From Lamellibrachia satsuma (lineage: Eukaryota; Annelida; Polychaeta; Sabellida; Siboglinidae): 64,000 bases of DNA. Location of the stretch: NCBI GenBank assembly GCA_033239005.1, contig BSQZ01000004.1:16509507-16573506 (forward strand), given 5' to 3'. Of the stretch, positions 50,801 through 62,800 are shown in pieces. Each line of letters begins with the position of its first letter. Positions within the stretch are counted from its first letter, which is position 1. A program made the translations under genes and the position numbers. The notes under the pieces are model-generated. The model had not been told where the DNA came from. It searched no databases and saw only the letters and a list, made by a program, of their open reading frames with translations.

Positions 50801-53800
50801 CAACAGCACTTTGTTGCTGGATAAAGTATGTATAATAGGAACTGTTCTATTGGTCTAGAGTAAGAGAATCCCAATCACACGTGTAGTTGACGTCATAAGC
50901 TTTCCAGCCATGTATAACATGTGGGGTTTCCCACTTGTAAGCGAGCGAAGACAGTCGATCAAAAGCGCGTAAACATGGCTTTGTTTCAGACTTCTCAACC
51001 GCGACGCTAATCAGGGGCCTCAATAAAGTGCTAAATATTACTAGTTTGAACAATCTTTCAGCTTATATAAATGGATTTATGGAAAGCTTGATAATTTCGC
51101 TGTTCGATTCCGTCGTTAACCCATTTTCGACAATTCGAACGGGCACCATGCGTTTTAGGCCCCTGCGCCGAACAAAATCTAGCGAGAAGCGCCTGGTTTT
51201 GGCGTGGCGCATCACATACTATATAAATATTACAAATGTTACTGTTTAACTTGTTTAATTTGTAAAAATAACAAAGCTGTTGTTTTTGACACCATAAATG
51301 CAATTAATGTAGTTTTGCTGTCGACAAATGATGGCATAAACTGTGAAATTACCATACACCATATTCCATATGTTCTGTGCTACTTGTTATATTGACTGCT
51401 TTCTTGTAATTTTTGGAGAACTGCATGATGGTCTGTCATGAGCCAAAATGTGGCAATAAATGAATGATGCCTGTTGCCATCACTGGCAGGACACCGAGCG
51501 TACCTTGTCAATAAGTTCCCTGTTGACACAGTTGGGCAGTTTGCTGAGGTACGCATCTAGTATGACCTTCATTGAGCTGCCAACATCTCCGTCCTCCTCT
51601 GACACAACACACAATGCTCTCCATCAGTGATACATTAAGGTTTCCTTTTGATCATTAAACAGAGAAATTCCATTATTCATCATATACATATACAGACAGC
51701 TACTTGTAGGACACACAGAAATCCCACATACAAGAGGTGATCACAGTTTACATATTGTCACTCACCATCAACGTCAGTAGCAGTGAATTCTGCGTCGGAG
51801 GGGGCCACCTCTTCCTCGATTGTTGCCTTTCCTTCCTCCCCTGCTGTGTCCTTGTCTGCTCCCTCTTCAAGCACCTCCATCTCCTTCTCCAACTCTTCCA
51901 CATCCAGATTCTCCAACTCTGACAACCAGACACCCCATTCAACAATATTATTATTGTTATCTATACTATAAAACATATAATGACTCTGTATGTTCCATCA
52001 TATCTCTGTCAGTTTCGCATGTTTATGGCTGAAATTTTGCAGACGTTCTCAAGGGCTAATAGGGATGATTCATACAAAATCTGGAATTCCCTGGGGGTAG
52101 AGATTTTACGAAGGACGTTTGACGTAGATTACGTAACTCAGAACAGTAGTAGTTTATTAGTATGTACAATTGTTAGCAACGTTATGTACTTTTTCTACAA
52201 TTGTTCCAAGTTATGTGATCCACATTAAACATCCACATACGTTCCTTTGTATGGTATGAATGCTTCATGAAACCGACAGTTGTATGTGATTTTTGTGGCA
52301 TGAAGTTGTCACTGTCCTATCATAACTTGACTGGGCAGTGCAAGGAATCATAAGCTCTTGCTGTGGCTGCCTTTTCTCCCATGGAATGATGGGTAACCAG
52401 ACAAGTTCACTATACAATGTATTATTTACAACGGGTTGGTGAGGTGGTCACATGTGTCGGTGACCGGTGGCGAATTGGCCCCACCTTTGTAGTTGTTCCA
52501 GTTAGATCTAGTGTATTTTTAAGCAGGTAGTTGTATTCATAGACTGCGTGATAGCATGTAGGGCATTATGCTATTTGGTTTAAGGGTGTTCCATGACAAT
52601 AGTAATGCCATTGTTTCTTTTATTTGTTCTACAAATACTGCTATTGCTTTGTGGTGAAATGTGGGCTCTATTGAACCCGACGTCCAGGAGGCTCGCATGG
52701 GGCGTAGTCAGCCTGGCGTTGGGTTGTGGAGCCCACATTTCTTTGTTTTACATTTCTTTGAAAGTGGGCTTACCCTTAATCCCCACAATAAACGTCATTC
52801 ATTTGGCCTTTTCATATCTCTATATCTGTGTTGTGTTGTTGATTGCATAAAGCAGAATATGTTCAGGACCACGCTATGTAAAGACGTACAATCCCAATAC
52901 ACACATTAAAAATTATTCAATGTTACTATAATCGACCTAGACTATGCATGCCTGGATGTATGTTACGCTCCTCCTCCTAGGCTCTTTGCATCTCGGGTGC
53001 CAAACTTTCAGGGTTTCACCTATGACCTCAGGAAGGATATGTAACACAATTATTTTTTTTTAAATTCACCCCACTATTACCCTTTCTACATACAATCAAA
53101 TTACCCCTTGTAGTTATTAAGTACAATTGTTCATGAAGCAATGCTAACAACTGTTTATAACTGTTCACAACATCATGCGTCTTTTCTGTGAATGTTCAAA
53201 GTTACAGTCACTAGACGCTACTATAACTACCAGTAGTGTCACAATTTCAAGAGTTGGATTCTAAGAAGCCATCAAGATATTGACTGGCAGCACCAAGTAC
53301 CAAGGCATAGATGGATATTTCTGTGATAGCATTGTTTCCTGAAATTGTGTACATATTGTTATCACGACAGTCACTTACAAACTACCTAGTTATCCAATCT
53401 GGAGGTTGGGTATTTTTGCTAATATAAATAAGTAACATAAACATCTTAAAACATTACAATAGAACTTCTGGAGAACTTTGCTGTTGCCACATAAAGCCAG
53501 GAGACTGCCATACCTTCTTCCAGTTTGCCAGCTTCTTTCTGTTGTTGTTGAATCGTCGCAGCGTGCTCGCTGTCCTTGTAGAGAATCTGTGACGGAAAAC
53601 ATACATCCACACGTCGCCTGCCAGTGTTATCATTGCCTGTTACACATTCTGTGTATGTTTCCAGTCTGTCTATATATATATGTAGGCATAGCCTCCCGAG
53701 AAACAAACCAAACTGTAATCTATCTTATTAAAAAAAAACATTTCCAGATAGTAAATAATGAACTGTGGCTTGTTTCACTAAAAACTTCTTTTCTACTTAA

Positions 53801-56800
53801 CAACTTTTTCCCAATGTCTTCACGAATATAACATCATGACCATAACTTCCATGAAACTTGTTTTCCATTCCACAAAAGCACAGCTTCACGAATACATACT
53901 TAGTCCATCATTACTGTTTGAATCAAACACACTGCCATTTTATCCTAAATGTGACTATAAATTAAACATCTTACACAAGCAACATTAACCTGACAATTCT
54001 GAAATATAAGCGATGAGTGATGTGAACAAATCGAGCAAGAGTGCAACCTCTGTGCTTAATACTCACGCCAGGTATGATAGCCTTGAGATCTGGCAGCGTC
54101 TCATAGAACTGTCTTGTGTCGTCATCTTCAAACAGACTTGTGTCCCCGTCATACTGGTACTGTAGCAAGAGACAGAAAATATATGTCAAATGAAGATATC
54201 CTAATTAAAACCAAAGTAAAGAAGATTAGCACAGAAGTCAGGATAAGAATATGGAATTAGATCGGACAGAAGTCAGGATAAGAATATGGAATTAGATCGG
54301 ACACGCACTGATGGCTCTAACATGGAAGGATGTGGAAAGTAGGTCACCCACAGACAACCTGGTGAAAAACTGTAAAAATAGAAAAACAACCGGGGGGATG
54401 AAAGACAGAAACGAAGGTAAACAGCTTTATGGGCTGATGGGATACGTAAGCAAGAGACAGTCAGTCAGGTGGGTCTGCCCCACAATGTTGCACATACATG
54501 TTGACATCTAGCCCAAAGTGTCCATGATAAACCCAGTCTCATCTGCCCCTAGCCCAAAGTGTCTATGACAAACCCAGTCTCATCTGCCCCTAGCCCAAAG
54601 TGTCCATGACAAACCCAGTCTCAGCTGCCCCTAGCCCAAAGTGTCCATGACAAACCCAGTCTCAGCTGCCCCTAGCCCAAAGTGTCCATGACAAACCCAG
54701 TCTCAGCTGCCCCTAGCCCAAAGTGTCCATGACAAACCCAGTCTCAGCTGCCCCTAGCCCAAACTGTCCATGACAAACCCAGTCTCAGCTGCCTCTAGCC
54801 CAAACTGTCCATGACAAACCCAGTCTCAGCTGCCCCTAGCCCAAAGTGTCCATGACAAACCCAGTCTCAGCTGCCCCTAGCCCAAAGTGTCCATGACAAA
54901 CCCAGTCTCAGCTGCCCCTAGCCCAAAGTGTCCATGACAAACCCAGTCTCAGCTGCCCCTAGCCCAAAGTGTCCATGACAAACCCAGTCTCATCTGCCCC
55001 TAGCCCAAAGTGTCCATGACAAACCCAGTCTCAGCTGCCTCTAGCCCAAAGTGTCCATGACAAACCCAGTCTCAGCTGCCTCTAGCCCAAAGTGTCCATG
55101 ACAAACCCAGTCTCAGCTGCCCCTAGCCCAAAGTGTCCATGACAAACCCAGTCTCAGCTGCCCCTAGCCCAAAGTGTCCATGACAAACCCAGTCTCAGCT
55201 GCCCCTAGCCCAAAGTGTCCATGACAAACCCAGTCTCAGCTGCCCCTAGCCCAAACTGTCCATGACAAACCCAGTCTCAGCTGCCCCTAGCCCAAAGTGT
55301 CCATGACAAACCCAGTCTCAGCTGCCCCTAGCCCAAAGTGTCCATGACAAACCCAGTCTCAGCTGCCCCTAGCCCAAAGTGTCCATGACAAACCCAGTCT
55401 CAGCTGCCTCTAGCCTAAAGTGTCCATGACAAACCCAGTCTCATCTGCCCCTACCCCAAAGTGTCCATGACAAACCTAGTCTCAGCTGCCCCTAGCCCAA
55501 AGTGTCCATGACAAACCCAGTCTCAGCTGTCCCTAAGTCTCAGCTGTCCCTGTCTGCTTCCACCTTCCAACTGCCACAGTGGACTGTCTCAGAAAGAATC
55601 ATGAACTAGTCTTTGAATGTACACTATAAGCCGCATGCCATGCGTGGACAGTGCAGGAGACCAAAGGACTGGGCTACACACAGCCAACGGAAGCCACCTT
55701 TCTACCTTGACATTCTAGTGCGTCGCGTTGATAAAGTTATGCAATTCTAAGTTAATCTTCAGTCGCAAAACATTATAATCTTGAACTCAACTACAATATG
55801 TGGTCAAATGTACAATGAACTGCCTACATGGTATCACATTATTGCATCAAGTTACACATGGGCTTTGGATACAGAAGTCTGAGTGTTCAACCATTCCCAA
55901 AATGAGCAAGTTTAGTTGAACAGTTTGCCAGTTTTACCTCTGCTCCTTTCAATGTACTGAAGATGTCCAGACCACAGCCGTCGCTGTCCGTCTTCATGTC
56001 TACAACCAGTGGACACAGCGTGTCACAGTTCAGGTCTGTAAAACCTTTTTATGGAACAGGCAGTGTTTTCTTTCACCCTGACCAATGACAGTGTATGACA
56101 AGGGGTGTGTTGGACTGACGCAGTGGCCTAGTGGTCGAGGAGCTACTGGGTTTGAACCCCGGGCTGGTGGCCAACCCAGCCGTTTTGTTAAAATTTGGTA
56201 TTATATTTTACCAACTCACCTAGCACATGGGAAGGAAGTGGGACGTACTGTATTCAACCTATTAAAGGTGCCTCATCAATTAAATGTTTTTGCTCGTCTC
56301 ATTTCAAATTCATCTCATCATTCATTTCAAACCTTAGTATCCACTACGACATGCTAGTTCGTTTGTGCATCTTTTGTACGTACTTTTTTTGTGAAATCAT
56401 CAAAGTATTAAATTATTTAATTCTGCATGCAGAATTTATTAAAGTGGAAATGGAAATACTGAAAACTCAAAAATTTTGCCCTTGGTGAAATTTCATAACA
56501 TTGTCACGCCCACGATCAGCCTTGACCCTATAAAATGTTTACTGTTTTGGGTTTCCACTATTTTGAACCTTACCAGATCTACCGACTAAAGTCAATTCTT
56601 TTGATGATTTGAACAAAAATACACACTTTTTAATTAAACTGACTGCGGACATTACTATTCACGTCACCAAATGACCCTAGTGTTAAACAGTTACCTTATT
56701 TTGTAGAGAAACAAATTTTGGTGTACATTTATAAGAACACATTCCTTGACATTTTTATATGGCCCAATTTTTTTTTCAAGCATACTGTACCCTTGTTAGG

Positions 56801-59800
56801 TTGAATACTGTAGGCTTGTTAGGTTGAATACTGTATGCGTCTTTCAGAAGAGACACTAAAAAGCTGTTGGTCCTTTCTACCAGATGTCTACGCCAGGGGA
56901 AGTAACAGATCCCAGGGGGTGAATGTGTAACCTGTCATTGACTTACTAACTCTAACAGTGCAGCAATGCTCCAGGGTGGAGCACTATATTGGAAGAAGTA
57001 AGTTATCACCATTAACAGAAACCTAGAATAAATGGATGCTGATAGAAATGGATGGCATCAATTGCTCTCTGCCTTGTCTCTGATGGGAAGTAAATTATCA
57101 TCAACAGAAACCTAGAATAAATGGATGCAGATAGAAATGGATGGCATCAATTGCTCTCTGCCTTGTGTCTGACGGGAAGTAAATTATCATCAACAGAAAC
57201 CTAGAATAAATGGATGCAGATAGAAATGGATGGCATCAATTGCTCTCTGCCTTGTGACTGATGGGAAGTAAATTATCGTCATTAACAGAAACCTAGAATA
57301 AATGGATGCAGATAGAAATGGATGGCATCAATTGCTCTCTGCCTTGTGTCTGACGGGAAGTAAATTATCATCAACAGAAACCTAGAATAAATGGATGCAG
57401 ATAGAAATGGATGGCATCAATTGCTCTCTGTCTTGTGTCTGACGGGAAGTAAATTATCGTCATTAACAGAAACCTAGAATAAATGGATGCAGATAGAAAT
57501 GGATGGCATCAATTGCTCTCTGCCTTGTGTCTGACGGGACGTAAATTATCATCAACAGAAACCTAGAATAAATGGATGCAGATAGAAATGGATGGCATCA
57601 ATTGCTCTCTACCTTGTCTCTGATGGGAAGTAAATTATCATCAACAGAAACCTAGAATAAATGGATGCTGATAGAAATGGATGGCATCAATTGCTCTCTG
57701 CCTTGTGTCTGACGGGAAGTAAATTATCATCAACAGAAACCTAGAATAAATGGATGCAGATAGAAATGGATGGCATCAATTGCTCTCTGCCTTGTGTCTG
57801 ACGGGAAGTAAATTATCATCAACAGAAACCTAGAATAAATGGCTGCAGATAGAAATGGATGGCATCAATTGCTCTCTGCCTTGTGTCTGACGGGAAGTAA
57901 ATTATCATCAACAGAAACCTAGAATAAATGGATGCAGATAGAAATTGATGGCATCAATTGCTCTCTGCCTTGTGACTGATGGGAAGTAAATTATCATCAT
58001 TAACAGAAACCTAGAATAAATGGATGCAGATAGAAATGGATGGCACCAATTGCTCTCTGCCTTGTGACTGATGGGAAGTAAATTATCATCATTAACAGAA
58101 ACCTAGAATAAATGGATGCAGATAGAAATGGATGGCACCAATTGCCCTCTGCCTTGTGACTGATGGGAAGTAAATTATCGTCATTAACAGAAACCTAGAA
58201 TAAATGGATGCAGATAGAAATGGATGGCATCAATTGCTCTCTGCCTTGTCTTTCACGGGAAGTAAATTATCGTCATTAACAGAAACCTAGAATAAATGGA
58301 TGCAGATAGAAATGGATGGCATCAATTGCTCTCTGCCTTGTGTCTGACGGGAAGTAAATTATCATCAACAGAAACCTAGAATAAATGGATGCAGATAGAA
58401 ATTGATGGCATCAATTGCTCTCTGCCTTGTGACTGATGGGAAGTAAATTATCATCATTAACAGAAACCTAGAATAAATGGATGCAGATAGAAATGGATGG
58501 CACCAATTGCTCTCTGCCTTGTGACTGATGGGAAGTAAATTATCGTCATTAACAGAAACCTAGAATAAATGGATGCAGATAGAAATGGATGGCACCAATT
58601 GCTCTCTGCCTTGTGACTGATGGGAAGTAAATTATCGTCATTAACAGAAACCTAGAATAAATGGATGCAGATAGAAATGGATGGCATCAATTGCTCTCTG
58701 CCTTGTCTTTCACGGGAAGTAAATTATCGTCATTAACAGAAACCTAGAATAAATGGATGCAGATAGAAATGGATGGCATCAATTGCTCTCTGCCTTGTGA
58801 CTGACGGGAAGTAAATTATCGTCATTAACAGAAACCTAGAATAAATGGATGCAGATAGAAATGGATGGCATCAATTGCTCTCTGCCTTGTGACTGATGGG
58901 AAGTAAATTATCATCATGAACAGAAACCTAGAATAAATGGATGCAGATAGAAATGGATGGCATCAATTGCTCTCTGCCTTGTGTCTGACGGGAAGTAAAT
59001 TATCATCATGAACAGAAACTTAGAATAAATGGATGCAGATAGAAATGGATGGCATCAATTGCTCTCTGCCTTGTGACTGATGGGAAGTAAATTATCATCA
59101 ACAGAAACCTAGAATAAATGGATGCAGATAGAAATGGATGGCATCAATTGCTCTCTGTCTTGTGACTGATGGGAAGTAAATTATCATCAACAGAAACCTA
59201 GAATAAATGGATGCAGATAGAAATGGATGGCATCAATTGCTCTCTGTCTTGTGACTGATGGGACAGGGAGTGAAAAAGAGTTTTAACAGAAACTTGTGAT
59301 GTCTGAATGTATGAAACAATCACATTGCATGCTCTATCAATAGTTTATCACAAACACAAATAACACATGCCGACATATACGGTGTACTTGATGTGTAACC
59401 ATGATGATAATAGTTCAAATATATAGTGATAATTAAAATTACCATACAGTTGAATGACAAAGCAAGATGCAACTTACCATCTTCCTGTAGTTCTGGAAGT
59501 GTGTCGTCAAGCAGATCCTACAACGGGAAACAGGTGTCATATCGCTGATGATAACAATCTCACTTCTTGTGTTGAATATCCATGTAACATTTTAAGAATT
59601 AAAAAACCATTTTAGAGCATTTTTACTTGAACACTGCCATACAAGATTGTAACTAGAATGCAGCATACTCTATATCAGGGCATACGTCCATTAATTGTCC
59701 GCAGAAAATCTTACAACCAACAGATGTGGGGAATATATAGAAACAATTGGTAGAATGCTTAAAATAATTTTTTTTTAAATGCCACATTTATATGGAACAT

Positions 59801-62800
59801 GTTTGTAGCCGTAAAACAGCATTGGCAAGAAGACTTGAATAAATTATAATACGTAATATAAAAGTGATAGATGCAATATCCATAATTCATGCCACCTTTG
59901 CTACAATGTCAATAACCATTAAACATACTTCAAGTCTTCTTATTATGTACAACACAACAGTGAAATAGATGTCAACCAACCTGAAATGACAACAAAATCA
60001 TGTCAAGACATTTTAAGAGGTTGTAGACTAGTTTGCAGTAGTTTATATGACTGATGCTGTGTGGTTTGTGACTGTTGTTGACTCACCGCCAGCATTGACG
60101 TGTTCTGTAGCAGCTTCTGGAAGGCCAGCTGGAGGGCTTCAAACTTATCTCTGCGCTCCTCACTCAATTCTCCCTTTGTCTACAACAGCCGTTACACTCA
60201 TTACATTACAGTCGTTACACTCATTACATTACAGCCGTTACACTCATTACATTACACAAGTAACCCATGCTGCATTAACTGCACAAATTACACATTACAT
60301 TCATTACCCACTTTACATTAATTATACTTGTTATAAGTTACATTCATTACCCACATTATATGTTACATTCATTACCCACATTACATTCATTACACTCAAT
60401 AGAAACTAGCTGCAGGGTTGGGAGAAATTGTACCTGAAAGTTGGGAGGAATTGTACCTGAAGGTTTGGGGGAATTCTACCTGAAGGTTGGGGGAATTCTA
60501 CCTATAAAGTTGGGGGAAGTTCTACCTGTGGAGTTGGGGGAGGATCCTACTTATAGGATTGAGGGAAATTCTACCTGAAAGTTAGGGGAAATTCTACCTG
60601 TAGGGTTTGGGGAAATTCTATGTGAAGGTTGGGGAAATTCTACTTATATTGTTGGGTGAAATTCTACCTGAAGATTGGGGGGAATTCTACCTATAAGGTT
60701 GGTGGAGATTTTATATGAAGGTTGGGGGGATTCTACCTGCAGGATTGTTGGAAATTTTACCTGAGGATTGGGGGAATTCTACCCGCAGGATTGTTGGACG
60801 TTTTACCTGAGGGTTGGGGAAATTCTACCTGCAGGATTGAGGGAAATTCTACCTTCGTTGTTCAGGGAAAATCTACCTGCTGGGTTGAGGATAATTTCAT
60901 TTACAACTGGAACCCTGACAATGACTTTACCTGCAATATCTTCCTGTTCTGATGTTCCATGTTGCGCAGGTTCTCGTGGTCTCTCAGTAGATGTCTGCAC
61001 AGAGAACTGTAGTACTCCTTTAGTAGGTGTCTACACGCCTTCTGTCGTTCCGCCGGCAACATCTGGTAACACACGTGTTAACACACCATGAAAATTTAAC
61101 ACATCATGAAACCAGGTGTATTTCCCAGGACTCTCAAGAAACTGTTCACCACATACAAACTCTCGCGAGACAAATGTGGCCTATTTAAATATTTTGACAG
61201 CCTTTAGGGCAGGTATCAAAGAATCACTTTAAGCAAGTTAACTTTCTAGCAATTTTATTGTAATCACATTCCTTGAACATGCAAGTTTGATTCAAATATA
61301 CTGCCATACATCTGTACCGCAAAGGAAACACAACGTATGTTAACAGTATGTCATAGTGTATGATGTAGCTAATGTTGCATACGTATGTCAGCTGAAACAG
61401 ATATGTGTGTAACTGATGGTTCTCAGTGCATCTGGTGATGGAAGATAACCTACCTTACTCCTTGGTATCGACACTTCATACTTCTCAGACAGTAACCTGC
61501 AGCATAAAACATATATCAACTTCACAGCAGGTACACTACTGAAATATTAATTAATGTACAATGTTTGTAATACTGAACTCAGTACTAAAACAGAATCATC
61601 ATTTTGCAAAGAATGTTGATGAAAAATCTAAACTGCCTAAACAATAATCATCTTTATAGTCAACTCAGTTGTCGAGTTCTTAAAAGGCCACTGGGCAACT
61701 TAAATTCACAAAGCCACCGCTAGGGAAACATCAATATCACATTGCCACCACTCAGGGAACATATCAATATCATATTGTCACCACTCAGGGAACATCTCAA
61801 TATCACAGTAACCACTCATCTCAATACCACTCACCACACAGGGAACATCTTGACATCAGTCACCACTCAGGGAACATATCAGCATACTTATACTTAGTCA
61901 GGAAACCATATAATTTTACCATAATCATTTAACCTAACTCCAAACAAAACTTTACAACCTTTGTGCATTAGACTAATCTGCAAACCTGGCATGGTTTGCC
62001 CCACACAAATCAAGGAATCTCACCTGTACTTGCGGGACAGGAGCCCAGCATAGTCATCACCGCAGTGGCGACAGAAACTCAACAGAATGGGCAGGTTGCT
62101 ATGGTCGTCCTTGTCGTTGCCTATGAGCAGGGTGAGTTGGTTGGCCAGGAGGGGCAGACCCTCCTTCTGGGTGAAGACCCCCACGGTGATGAGGTCAGCG
62201 AAGAAGCGCAGGTCAACACGCAACTTGCTCGGGTTACTTACCTAGAAACCAACGTAGTGTTGTGGTGAGGTTTCATACCGTACAATATTGCATTGAAAAC
62301 CCACTTTAACACCAAGTGTCCAGAATCTTTAACACCAAGTGTCCAGAATCTTCTACTTTAGACTTTCAGACTTCAATTGACAAGCACAATATTCAAACTT
62401 AGAAACAGCGAAACCAGAAAATACATAAGTCTGGCCAAACTGTTGATTATGTCGAGCACATTGCTGATAGACCACTGTGACTTCAATGGAATTCTCCTAC
62501 ACAATGTGTAGATTACCATCCAAAGTAACAAACTCCTGATGGCAAGTGATTAAGAAAGCCATTTTCTTATAGAGAGTTGTTCCTTCATACGTGGCTTGAG
62601 CTTGTCAAATATCTGTCCAGAGTTCTTGATTACCTTTTCGTCTTTCTTCGTGCTCATCAGGATACGATGCCAGTTCTCAAAGAGTGTCTTTGTGAAGTCA
62701 GCGTACCGCTGGTGCATCAGAGAACAGATGTGCAGGGCACATCCCACATCTGACATCTTTAACTTGGCTTCTGTGATCGCTGCAGCCTGAAACATGACTC

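Larger units (their letters stand above)
45154..56035 (-). other. UPF2: UPF2 exons 8-18: acidic linker, MIF4G-2, start of MIF4G-3
   Basis: Visible residues 254-628. Exon 9 has LFEDDDTRQFYETLPDLKA. Exon 11 is the acidic linker, with ELENLDVEELEKEMEVLEEG. Exons 12-17 form MIF4G-2: KLPNCVNRELIDK, NTKANRKKLVRALF, DLLPFYSRLVATLSPCMPDV, KKDQINIES, ELVKFDVFPKADALLCLK and FSHHNIEMACALLESAGRFL. Exon 18 enters MIF4G-3 with LHLDSRYTTMIENAFYY and YIRRLLYRDLSKVTTEK. Several tiny exons (56-58 nt) are fixed only by phase. The intron between exons 12 and 13 contains the candidate nested promoter and ORF at 50.4-50.8 kb. Confidence 0.93.

Noticed and set aside
56100..56160. tRNA gene
   Set aside because: A and B boxes are present but no foldable acceptor stem or anticodon arm. 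It fits a SINE head.
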